DNA of 64,000 nucleotides from Sweltsa coloradensis (taxonomy: Eukaryota > Arthropoda > Insecta > Plecoptera > Chloroperlidae): assembly GCA_024449915.1 (NCBI GenBank), contig JAMZAV010003077.1, positions 1-64,000 on the forward strand. Direction: 5' to 3'. Below the pieces are notes generated by a model. It had not been told where the DNA came from and searched no databases. It worked only from the letters and a program-made list of their open reading frames with translations. The position numbers and the translations under genes are program-made. Positions 53,243 through 64,000 of this stretch are shown in pieces; within the stretch, counting starts at the first letter, position 1, and every line of letters starts with the position of its first letter.

Positions 53243-53851
53243 TCTTGATCCCTAAGCCCGCATTTTCACATTGCGCGCGCTAGTGTACCAGCCGTGCTCG
53301 CCGGCTGCGCGCGCATTTGGATCAGTTGGGTTGTTTCTGACGTCACCGTAATATTTTATATTATTATTTTATTATTTCCAAACAACCCAACTGATCCAAA
53401 ACGGAATTATTTGTTTTAGAATATTTAATATTTCGATGATTATTTACATTTGAATCAGTTGGGTAAAGGATCACTTGGGCAAAAACACGACTTAATTTAT
53501 ATGGGTGGGTGCCAAGTGATCCAAATCCCAACTGATCCAAATCCCAAGTGATCCAAAATAATCGTCAAAGAATTCGAATTAATATATTAATATAAAAATA
53601 AAGTCGTGTTTTTGCCCAAGTGATCCTTTACCCAACTGATCCAAATGTAAATAATCATCGAAATATTAAATATTCTAAAACAAATAATTCCGTTTTGGAT
53701 CAGTTGGGTTGTTTGGAAATAATAAAATAATAATATAAATATTACGGTGACGTCAGAAACAACCCAACTGATCCAAATGCGCGCGCAGCCGGCGAGCACG
53801 ACTGGTACACTAGCGCGCGCAATGTGGAAATGCGGGCTTAGGGATCAAGAT
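53242..53851. mobile_element. Foldback element, 250-bp near-perfect arms
   Basis: Arms 53242-53493 and 53601-53851 are about 98 percent identical in inverted orientation (outer ATCTTGATCCCTAAGCCCGC), around a spacer of about 107 bp. The motif CAACTGATCC or CAAGTGATCC, in either strand, occurs about eleven times. The arms also contain GCGCGCGC and GACGTCA. No coding capacity. Too regular to be old; superfamily unknown. Confidence 0.9.
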
Positions 53852-55278
53852 GACCATCATTCATACTTGGACGATTTAGAAGTGTGAGTACATCATATCG
53901 AACGAAAAAACTACGGGGATTCCGAAAATCTAGCTCCCAAGGTGTTAGGTACTAGATTTATCTAACGTTTTACAATGTACAAATGAAAAAATGAGTTTTC
54001 CTTGAATATTGACATTAAAATTCGATAATCCATTTCGTCAAATTAAAAAAAAAACTATTCAATATTTAGCGCTTGCTTGCATTTACGGATTGAATTGTTC
54101 GGGGAAGGTCTAAGACTTCTATTGCACCACGATGCACATTATCAAAATTATTAAATTCAACCAAGTAATTTCGTTTCATTAGAGATGGCGTAAATAAGAA
54201 AACTTAGCTGTTGTAGCAGCAATGTATCATTAACGCTCATCCATCAACGTAACTGAAAATGGCGATCGCTAAGTCCAAGTTATATCAAAATAATTGGCTT
54301 CGGTTATCTCTGGCAGCCTTTTAGTCATGTTTCGTTTTGCTTTACAATTAACATTGACTGTCATTAACTTGTTTTTTTGGTAAAGATTTATACCTAGTTG
54401 GCTCTACTTGGCGATTGGAACAACAATATATTGAGCAACAAAGTTTATTTATTCAGGGATTATTAAAAATTAATTATCACTAACTAATCTTTTGCGGATC
54501 TTAGCGAAATTTGGATATGTTATGGTATAGATGGCATTTTTCTGAAGAGAATCGTACCATAAAACCAATCGTTGCATTTTGTTTCTGGTCTAACTCAGTT
54601 TTGACTAGATTATTGTATGCGGTCAGTGACTCATTGACCTTCGGCGTGTGTTACAGGGAAGATAAATACACAATGTGTAGGTTGTCTTGTCACGTGTATA
54701 AATGCAGAATCAGTTTACTGCAAACATTAGCATTAGACACATAAATTTTTGTATTTCAGACTTCACAACATGTTGTAGTCGGATTAATTGAAGTTGGCTT
54801 CGCGGACTACATGACGTGGCCGGCCGTACTTTAAACACCACTGGTTCAAAGTACCCCACTTTAATTACATATTTTATTTATAAAGGGAAGAATGATAACA
54901 ATAATACAATATTGATTGGCTAATAATTCGTGATTTTCAAGTGAATGATGAGATAATCTACGTTGACAACGTTTGAAACACGACCGAATTTATTCATATA
55001 TTGTATTGTATTTATTCATATATTGACATCATGTTAATCATGTCATATCGCATACTCTCTTCAAAAAGTCACTTATACACTATATATTAATTCTTAGTTA
55101 ATAATATAATATTATTTAGCTAACCTTTCACATCACAATAATAACATTTTTCTCAGGGTCATTAATCGGGAAACACTCCCTTATCTGCAATTTATTATAT
55201 AGAAATCAACCCTCAAATTACAAAATCCATCTCAGCCGGATATCAAACCCAGGACTCCCAATTGCCGGTTGGGTGTTT
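53852..55278. other. AT-rich spacer
   Basis: No gene was recognised. A short match to the Helitron-like 3' end (GCTCATCCATCAACGTAACTG) is at 54236-54262. A tRNA-like relic is at 55200-55262 on the minus strand. Confidence 0.4.
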
Positions 55279-55675
55279 GAAGGCGCGTAGGAACGTTTTG
55301 AAAGTTGGGGTGGGGGATATTTTTAATATATTTTGTGGGCTGTAACTGGGGTTTGGGGCGAAGCCCCAGCCTTTCACCATTTTACAGTTTTTCGTCATGT
55401 TTTAACTGCACTCGGACTCTGTAAACGATGTTTTACAGCAACTATCTGCGATCTATAAACTAAACAAATGAACGTTTAGTGGTCCATTTTAATAAATTTC
55501 AACCTAATTTTTTATGTAATGACGAAGCATACAGGCAAACATATTCGTTTTACCATGTTAATGACTGTCAAATTGTATAAGTGTATGTGCATATTTTCTA
55601 CGAAAATTGTGGGATTAATATTAAACTCAAGTTAGTTTTGTCCCCCTGCCCCCTCCCCCAGTTCCTACGCCACTG
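55279..55675. mobile_element. Probable hAT MITE
   Basis: The right end reads GTTCCTACGCCACTG; the left end GGCGCGTAGGAAC is its degenerate inverse. G-rich and C-rich stretches follow at the two ends. Interior 397 bp non-coding; no clear duplication. Confidence 0.5.
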
Positions 55676-55868
55676 CCTAAGTTGAAGGGATCGTTTACCT
55701 CTTCTCTTATGTATAGGTGTTCCCAAACATCTATATTTTACCTAAGTAGACTCTATTTACAACAAATTCTGTACCGAAATTAATCATAATTACCCTATGG
55801 TAATTGTTAAATGCGTAAGTAATGAAATAGACAGCGTTCTACTCGGCTTCGGCCGGTAGATAGATCAA
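55676..55868. other. Spacer
   Basis: Nothing recognised. Confidence 0.3.
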
Positions 55869-57590
55869 CAGTTTTGGGAGTACCTAGATACATGTTTCTA
55901 TATACTGTATCTAGGTCATTGTGTACCTTTACCTATACCTAGATATAAATAAAAAATTGTACCTGTACCTGTATCTAGATACTACTTTTTGTGTATCTTC
56001 AGCAAATTCAGATGCAAGATACTTTCAACCAAATTAATTACATTTTAATATGCACATTGTTATTAAAATTATAGATTTCTTTTATTTGGTCACAACCGTT
56101 AGATCATAATGCTCCACTCTAGCCTAGATGATATGAGGGAAGTTTTTCATGTCGCTGGCCAGAGCTCGCCTCTAGTTTGGGGAAGTAAAATACTTCCCTT
56201 CATACTAGCTGATGTTTCCGAGATGGATTTTTTCTCTTTTCTCTCCTTTTACGATCTCTAGGCCAAATTCTCTTCCTGACCTAGAGGTGTCTTCTAAATA
56301 AATTCTTATAAATGCATAAATCTGAAATTTAATCAATTTCTTGAGTACCGTTTATATACCATCGTTTTGGTCATTTAGGGAATTCATTCCAGGGGGCGGG
56401 GAGAGGGAGGGATTATTTTTACCCTTTTAAGAACAGGCTAACTGATAGCATGTTTTAAAGGGGTATTTAACCGCAAAACTCAAAAAAATATATTTCATTC
56501 AGGCTAACTAGTAATGAATTTAGCAATTAACAGAAAAATTATTGGGGCCACCATGACCTCCCAAAAAATTGTCAAACATGACATTTTTCGAGCTAGGTCC
56601 CATCGGCAAAAATCTCCCATAAGAAATAACATAAGAACGATCTTTATGCCCCGTGACCTTGGAGGATTTTGATCCAAAAAAATATTGGCCATTATTGACC
56701 TACTCGACAGCCTTTTCTGTAAATTCTCTATATTTTGTTTTGTAATTTGGGCAAGTAGTTTGGTCAAAATATGCTGATTATCAAGATGGGGTGTGATTTT
56801 GGAATGCATATTTTTGCGTGTTTGAGGGTATATTTGGGCACAGTTTCAAGACACGATGATATAAAGGGGCATTTTAGATTGGTACTATGCTCTAGTATCT
56901 ATGTGGACCAAAAAAGAAGCAGGTTAAAGCCGATTTAGGAAATTTTCCAAAACACCAATTTTCGCCAATTTCTGGATCAAAAAAAAATAAAAAATTCGTG
57001 TTAAATCTCAGTTGCAAGATATAATTTTTTAAACGGTCATTTAAGTGTAGTATTGTGCTATAGATCACGTGGTAAAAAAATAATTTTTGGGGTTTTTAGC
57101 CCCTTTAAACATTGTTGGCATTGAATTAAATTAAGTCAAAATTGATCTCCAAATTGATGGGCGAATAATGATTGAAACAAATTATATTGATTTCGCAACT
57201 TAAATGTTATATTTAAGACTAGGGAAATAATATATTCTTCCAAATGGGGCACAAAATGACTTCTGTAAAACATTTAAACCCGTCTAGATTTACAATCACA
57301 AGGAAATATCAAAGTGCACGCAACGTTACGTAGTAATAATATTTTCACTACCTTATTTTCCCTTCAAGATGTTCTCAAATCGCTTGTCATTTTATCATAT
57401 TCACTTATTTAGTAATCAGTATTTATTTTAAAAAGTACCTATGAGTATCTATCAGGTACTTCACTAGTATCTTGTATCTTTACCTAGACATATTTTTAAA
57501 AATGTATCTTTACCCGTATCAAGATCTATTTGAGCCAAAGTATCTTTCCCTACACCTAGATACTTTAATAAAGTATCTTACCCAACACTG
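55869..57590. mobile_element. hAT-type non-autonomous element with a nested element
   Basis: Ends CAGTTTTGGGAGTACC and GTATCTTACCCAACACTG fit hAT CAGTGTTGGG termini. The 8-bp flanks TAGATCAA and GATATCAA agree at 6 of 8. Subterminal regions are full of GTATCTAGGTA/TACCTAGATAC blocks. The centre holds the element at 56457-57106. Confidence 0.6.
56457..57106. mobile_element. 650-bp TIR element (AAAGGGG ends), copy 1
   Basis: The left end TTTTAAAGGGGTATTTAACCGC and right end TTTTTAGCCCCTTTAAAC are short inverted repeats. The first about 180 bp recur almost unchanged at 63819-64000. Non-coding. Confidence 0.6.
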
Positions 57591-58287
57591 GATATCAAAA
57601 TGTCTTGCGAGCTGTCGTGTTATCGCTCGCTACGCATTTAATGACGCGCGGGCAGGGGAGATAATATGACATGTAGTAAAGTATGACATACTCGCTTCAA
57701 ATAAGGTTGAAATAAAAAACGCATGTATGCATGCGTTATTCAGAACAAGTACCAAGTGTAACTACGAAATTACGTTGTTTCGACAATCGACTTGATACGC
57801 GCACTTAATATATTCACTTAAACATAGGCGAAAAAAATATTTACCGCCGATGCCAGTATGTACTCTTCGTTCGTCGTTTTGTCGAACATGCTGTTGATGT
57901 GGATTTTAATCTATGTTTGTGTTTGGAATGGTTCTTCTAGACTAAAGCATAAAATAAGTTATATTATATGTACCTGCATACTCGAACGATATAATCGAAA
58001 AGCGATTAGCTAATGGGCCTAAAAAGGAAGAGTATAAACATTAAACACTGCCCAGAAACCTTACTCACACATCAGTTACCTAGGGCACGTACACTCGTTT
58101 AGATCCAGCGTTCATAGACATTGATGATTGGTGTAATAGGTACCACTACAACATATGAGCCGACTTTTTCTGAAGCTCGTCGGCTACAGTTTCGAGGTTT
58201 ATTTTATTTATTTGTTATAAACGCGTTTATTTCGAAATTTTAGTTTGGAAAACAGAGCAAAACATCAAAATGAGGTTTATAGATTAT
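57591..58287. other. Spacer, nothing recognised
   Basis: Moderate GC; no exon or repeat recognised. Confidence 0.35.
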
Positions 58288-58627
58288 TGGATGAGCGTAA
58301 CGAGCGAAGCGAAGATTCCATTTCACTACACTGCAGAAAAAAATCCGGAATGTTTTTTTTTCTTCTTTCTTCTTTTTTTTGAATTTTTGTGTGTTTGTTA
58401 ACACGATTCCGGCTAAACCGATACTCCAATTGAGATGAAATTTTCTTGAGGCCTTCTAAATCTCTGAACTTAGAACTGACACGTTTTTGAACGCTATCGA
58501 AAAATTATTTCTCATAAAAAGCAAAATTTTACGACTTTTTTCGATTTAAAAAGAAATCTTCGACTGTTAACACCTACATGCTTTATCCTATTGTTATGAT
58601 TTTTGCACAGAACCTTTATTTTATGAA

Positions 58628-61600
58628 CTAGGAAAACGCTTAAGTCCCGCTGCGTTGTTGGATGAGCGTAATTGGTGCATTGAGCTGCCATTTGTTATGC
58701 GGATTTTCTGTGGTTCTGTAAAAAAATTATTACTAAGTTCAAGATTTTTTTAAATTAAATTAAATTAAATAAAAAATAAACTTATTTTTTTTTAAATAAA
58801 TCATAATTTAAAAAAAATTTAAAAAATGCGATTTTTATAAGAAATAATTATTCGATTGCGCTTAAATTTCACACGAATATATAAATTCATAAAATTAAGG
58901 TTCTGTACAAAAATCATTACAATAGGATAAAGCATGTAGGTGTTATAAGTCAAAAAATTGTTTTAAACAAGAGGTCGCTGGCGCGACCTCTTGCAGTGCC
59001 TTCCCGCGCCGGTACTTTCCGCCGCATGTTCCTATCTGGTATAAAATACTTACTAATCCAAAGAAAGCGGAGTAATTAAACTTAATTTTTCTCAAATGAA
59101 TTTGAACAAAATAAGAATTAAAGAAAACACTGTACCCCCTCAAAATATCAGTGCGGTAAAATATAAGAACTTTAATTGTCAGGAACACTTTATGAAAACA
59201 AAAATATGATGCGAGCTGATACGATTACCCAAAAAACATAATGTGAATTTATTTTATAACACGATTAATACATCATTGGGTTAAGATTTTTCTCTGTAAA
59301 TGGCCTCCTGCTGTTTACTGTAGGGCGCGATCAATTACAAAGGCATACATATTTTAATGTACTTGGAACTTCAACCGCCAATAAACATTAACTTTTCAGT
59401 ACGATAAAAAAACTTTGAGAAAATCAAAATATTGAAAAACAAATAAAAGTTATCACATACAAAAAAAACTGTTGAACTAACTCGAGTGTCTCTGCAGGCG
59501 TAGTCTCTTAGAAGCAATATGGATTGTTGATGCATAACACGTCTCTGGTTATCGCGTGATTATTTCGTATTGTCCTTATTATTTAGAAACGTGTTGAAAA
59601 GGCCACATCTAGCAAGTGCTTCAAAATTAAATTATAAGTTTTAGCTTTCTTTCTGGTGGTGAACGGTGCGAGCGTAGGATATTCTTATGGGGTAAACACT
59701 CCGCCGTCAGCAAGTATACTCCTTAGAGCGTTGCGAGAATCCGCTACCAGAGCTCATACAAAGAACTTGGAGCACACTTTCATAATGAACTTAGAACTTA
59801 TACCAACATTAAACATGTTGTAAACATGTGTATTCGGTACTAATGAAAAAATGACTGGTGAAAATAATTGATTTTTATACTCATATAAGACAATGAAAGC
59901 AACAACAAAAATTGCTAATTTGTGTTGTGACTGCTAGATCACCAGGCTTAATATTATGTGAGTAGAAGTTATAAAACGTAATTTTTAGTAAATCTCCCCT
60001 GTAACTTTGAGAAAGATACATACATCTTATATACATTCGGTTTTAAAATCTATTTAAAAACGCTTTGAGTTTTGAAAACATTATGTATACGCTTCGAAAC
60101 TAGGTTTGAATCGGTTCAAGTCAAAAACATTCTTTGCGGGTTTGACTTCAAAACTGTTTTCAAAACCGTCATGTATACACCCACTGTAACACTGCCACCC
60201 ATTTAAAAGTAGGCCTAACAACTAAATCCAGTTTTGAAAACGTTTTGAGATCATTTTTAAACCAGTTCATCTCTAGTGAAAATTACTTTGTCTTCGGTTT
60301 GCCCCATGGGTTTCTATTAGCGCACGAAACAGTAAAATAATAAAGTGTGCCTTCACAATTTTGCCAAATCTCAACTTTATATTAAATTTAGGGCCTATAG
60401 CTAATCATTTATTCAATTCCAATGGTGAACCTTGCACAACGCACTACCGGCGAAACCACCGACGAATTATACTTCAAACTGAAAGGAGCCCGCAGCCTTG
60501 CAATCACTATATGAAACCGACTCCAAATTATATTTCTTCATAACTTGTGGCCGGTAACCCGTATATCGAACTCGCAACCTCCAGGTCCCCAGGAGGCTCT
60601 TTTGCGTTGCGTCACTGTTGCCGTGATAAAAGGCAGGGAACTCACTGTTAGTGTTGTGTAAGGAATTTTGTAAAGAACCGAGCTCACTAATGTGTCGCGA
60701 GGCGACATAAATAATCTCCGTCATTTGGCTGTTTACATAGAGGCTGGGGAGTTACCGCACATGGTATGTTGCGTAAGACGCTAGCGGATGGTTGTCGAAT
60801 GTTTAAATAAGTTAGTAATTATCACTGAGAAATATTAGGTCAAGATCCCTGGCTATATTATTTTATGCACATGTAGTTACACAGGGAGCACCCAAATAAA
60901 AGTCGTATCAGAATGTTTACTCAAGACAACCCCTCGAACGCCAGACATGTGGAGTAGCCACTCAGGAAACAAAAAGTAAACAAACTTCCACTGTTAGACC
61001 ATGCGGCCAATCCATGATCTGTTCAAAACATTTAATGTCTCAATACCATTGATGAGATTAATAATTAGATGATGAAATGAAGAATATAAATATTGAGTTA
61101 CATGAAGAATAAAATTCGGTGATTAGTTTAATGCCATTTTTTAATCAAATAATCAAGGCATGAATTTTTGTAAGTAACATTGTGATCACGCAAAATTGGT
61201 AACATACCTTGAAGGTAATCACTGCCATACGGTCAAATCTATGGCACGTAGCCTACTCACAGCGTCTTCTAACGTCGAAATATATTTTACAAATCACGTA
61301 TGTTTGTTTATTTTAGGTGAATATTTTAATCTCGTACATGAATAAACATCAATACATAAATCAAAGGTGTTGATCTTTATTTAGTTATATTTATCGTGGT
61401 CAACCTCTTGCGGCCATAACTTGATTCACGTCCCTTCCCCGGAACCTACCACTGCTGCGAGACGACACTGAACAGATGGCCATAACTCACTTAGCACCCA
61501 GCACTTGAGCCCAGCCAGCTTGCCTTGCGTAATCACCGATAACCGATATACGATGGAATCGCCACACACGCCACCACATCACAAAAATCACGCTCCAAAT

Positions 61601-62931
61601 ATTTTTATTAAATTCGTATTATCCCAAATACAAAACATCAGGTGAATTAGTGTAATGCCAATTTATAGTCAAAGGATGAAGGTAGAAATGTTTATAATGT
61701 AACATTGTGCTAACGCAAAATTGCTAGCAAACAATGACTTATTAACTATTGGGGCGAACAGATTATGATACATTTACGATTATCTTAATCAACATTTTGT
61801 CCTTTCTTATAATCCGATTTCATTGCAAATTTACATACTAATACTTTACAATAGTAAAAACCACCATGCAAAAGGACGTTAACGTATGTTTCAATCTTAT
61901 ACATATAAAAAAATAAAAAAATCTCTACAAGATAAAAACGTGCTCCAAAACATAATTTGATTGGACACCCTTGATGAACTATTGAATGAAACTAACTGTT
62001 TTTTGGCACTATACACAACTGTTTGGACATGACTAATCGCATTCACCCTGCATTTTGGAATAGTTTGGCAATATCATCGTAAAGTTTGGCAAAATGTATA
62101 TACACAAATATTTTGATTTCGTAATCTGAATATTTTCTGTAAAACGTGGATTCGCAACTAATACCGCCAGGTAAATTTATTTGGTAGTATTCTATTACCA
62201 AACTATCGAGGCGATGCGAGTTTGAGTTTCGTTGTGATAACGCAAAATTGATAACGGACTTTTGATGAAAAACTATCGCAATGTGTAAAATGACAACATT
62301 TTACGGCTGACTAAACTTGCATTTAGGAACACTTACGCCCCTCAAAACAGTATGAATTTTAAGGAGTGATGCAGTGTTCTTTTGGAATCATGATTGTAAA
62401 GTTTCGTTGACATTGGTTAATATCTTCTACCTCAAATAAATGCATAGGTCTTGGCGCGCTCCAAATGTACACACAACTTTGGCAAACCTATAAGGCCGCT
62501 CCCGAGAGTCGCGCCCTAAAAAGGAAAAAAAAACGAAAAGTTTCTATTTTCATGAAAAATAATTTTTCGATTGCGCTCAAATTTCACACGAATATCTTAA
62601 TTCATAAAATTAAGGTTCTGTAAAAAAATAATTAATATCGGACAAAGCATGTAGGTGTTATAAGTCGAAGAAATTTTTTTAATATCGAAAAAAAATCGTA
62701 AAATTGCGATTTTCATGAGAAATAATTTCCCGATTGCGCTCAAAAACGTGGCACTTCTAAGTTCAGAGATTTCGAAAGCCTCCATAAAATTTCATGGCAA
62801 TTGGATTTTGGTTTAGCCGGAATCGTGTTAACAAACACACAAAATACAAAAAAAAAAAAAAATGAAAAAAAAAACAGTCCGGATTTTTTTGCTCCAGTGA
62901 AGTGAAATGAAATCTTCGCTTCGCTCATCCA
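58628..62931 (-). mobile_element. Helitron-like element, copy i (inner), itself interrupted
   Basis: The minus strand starts TGGATGAGCGAAGCGAAG at 62931 and ends AAGCGTTTTCCTAG at 58628. It was inserted in copy h within ATTAATTCATAAA, between the two Ts, with no duplication. Its own body breaks at 58967 (TTGTTTTAAA) and continues about 62516 (AAAAAGGAAAAAAAAACG). Confidence 0.7.
58968..62515. other. 3.5-kb insertion of unknown type in copy i
   Basis: The left edge is a perfect hairpin, CAAGAGGTCGC-TGGC-GCGACCTCTTG (58968-58993); the right edge reads CCGAGAGTCGCGCCC. There is no long frame and no known domain. A motif AACATTGTGATCACGCAAAATTG recurs in diverged form at 61180, 61695 and 62233, about 515-540 bp apart, hinting at internal repeats. 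The nature of the insertion is not known to me. Confidence 0.5.
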
Positions 62932-63388
62932 ATTAATAAATTCTTGTGAAATTTGAGCGAAATCGAAAAATTATTTCTCATGAAAATCACAGTTTTACGA
63001 TTTTTTTTTCGTTTTTTAACTTCTTTCGCTTATAACACCTATATGCTTTATCCGATTGAAATGACTTTTTTACAGAACCTAAATTTTATGAATTGATATA
63101 TTCGTGTGAAATTTGAGCGGAATCGAAAAATTATTTCTCATGATAAATGCAGATTTACGATTTTTTTTATTTTTTAAATTTCGTTAACTTATAGCCCCTA
63201 CGTGCTTAATCTGATTGTAATAATTATTTCACAGGACCTTAATTTTATGAATTAATATATTTGTGTGAAATTTGAGCGTAATCGAAATAATATTTCTTAT
63301 GAAAATCGCAATTTACGCTTTTTTTCGTGTTTAAACAATTACGCTCATCCAACAACGCGCCTGAAAAAGCGTTTGCGAAGCTTCCTAG

Positions 63389-63818
63389 TTATAGATTATA
63401 ACCCTAAGTAGTAAATACATTATTAGGGAGGATAATCCCACTTCCTAAAAACATAGCTAATTACTAACGGATTAGGCGGCTCGCTAAACACTAAACGCTC
63501 ATCCATCAACGCACCTGTAACAAGCATTCGTGATAATTTAATAACAATGCGCTTCCGATGAGAAAAGTGTTTGGACTTGTCGAAAAACTGTGGTTTGACA
63601 TAAATTCAAATTGAGGCTTTTTTATGGAACGGAAACGAAACCACTGGCTTGTTATTTTACATTTTTGATTATGTACATCATGGTTCAATGCATGGCTTAT
63701 TTTTTTCTAAAAACTTCTAACGGTAAATGGTAGCCAGATGGCAAGCGCTAGTGGGAGAATCAGAATGGATTGTTTTAACTATTTAATTTGAAGAGTTGGA
63801 TTATCTAATTGTTTACTT
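63389..63818. other. Spacer with a Helitron-like 3' fragment
   Basis: CGCTCATCCATCAACGCACCTG at 63496-63520 is an isolated 3'-end relic. Nothing else recognised. Confidence 0.35.
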
Positions 63819-64000
63819 AAAGGGGTATTTAACCGCTGAACTCAAAAAACATATTTCATTCAGACTAACTAGTAATGAATTTAGCAATTAACAGAAAAAT
63901 TATTGGGGCCACCATGACCTCCCAAAAAATTGTCAAACATGACATTTTTCGAGCTAGGTCCCATCGGCAAAAATCTCCCATAAGAAATAACATGGGAACG
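63819..64000. mobile_element. 650-bp TIR element, copy 2 (cut by window end)
   Basis: AAAGGGGTATTTAACCGC and the following sequence match 56457-56640 with few differences. The element continues beyond the window. Confidence 0.65.

Larger units (their letters stand above)
58288..63388 (+). mobile_element. Helitron-like element, copy h (outer), interrupted
   Basis: The + strand copy starts TGGATGAGCGTAACGAGCG at 58288 and runs to 58627 in TTTATTTTATGAA, then resumes at 62932 with TTAATAAATTCTTGTGAAATTTGAGCG and ends GCGTTTGCGAAGCTTCCTAG at 63388. The gap is filled by an opposite-strand copy of the same family. Confidence 0.75.

Overview
The window is AT-rich nuclear DNA of an animal, probably an invertebrate. 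It has spliced exons of animal genes, many retrotransposon and DNA-transposon families, long (AAT)n microsatellites and frequent AGGCCTAGGCCT palindromes. I cannot name the species. The only clear host genes are two convergent, tail-to-tail genes. The terminal exon of a syntaxin-5-like SNARE (12290-12449, + strand) faces the last four exons of an M13 (neprilysin/ECE-like) zinc metalloprotease (- strand, 34750 down to 14048). The peptidase introns are 5 to 13 kb long and full of mobile elements; its upstream exons were not found here.

Left part (1-12289, probably syntaxin intron): a young copia-type LTR retrotransposon (370-5116, TSD ATTTC, LTRs differing at 2 of 211 positions). Next is an LTR element with about 770-bp LTRs and a 4.5-kb interior without recognisable gag or pol (5679-11785, TSD TATAT), a LARD-like non-autonomous element. 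A Helitron-like element is nested in it.

Middle part (14-35 kb, peptidase gene): a CR1-like LINE split by a second LINE of the same family in the opposite orientation (15132-21190), a third LINE fragment split by a hAT MITE, hAT relics (one with a perfect 8-bp TSD), several foldback or TIR elements, tandem repeats, and a broken copy of an uncharacterised cysteine-rich protein.

Right part (36-50 kb) is an island of (AAT)n microsatellites. It holds an R4/Dong-clade LINE and two of its detached 3' ends, three 3' ends of a second LINE family that share a 3' hairpin, a Penelope-like relic with a GIY-YIG domain, a truncated Gypsy element inside a LINE, and a palindrome of two tRNA-like sequences. 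From 50 to 64 kb there are mostly non-coding AT-rich DNA, a 610-bp near-perfect foldback, hAT-like elements, and a nested stack of Helitron-like elements interrupted by 3.5 kb of unknown sequence.

The recurrent family starting TGGATGAGC and ending in a hairpin plus CTAG is the most interesting item. Two copies sit in targets whose empty sequence can be inferred (a TATTC repeat and another copy of the same family). Both indicate insertion between two Ts without target duplication, as expected of Helitron/Helentron-type rolling-circle elements.
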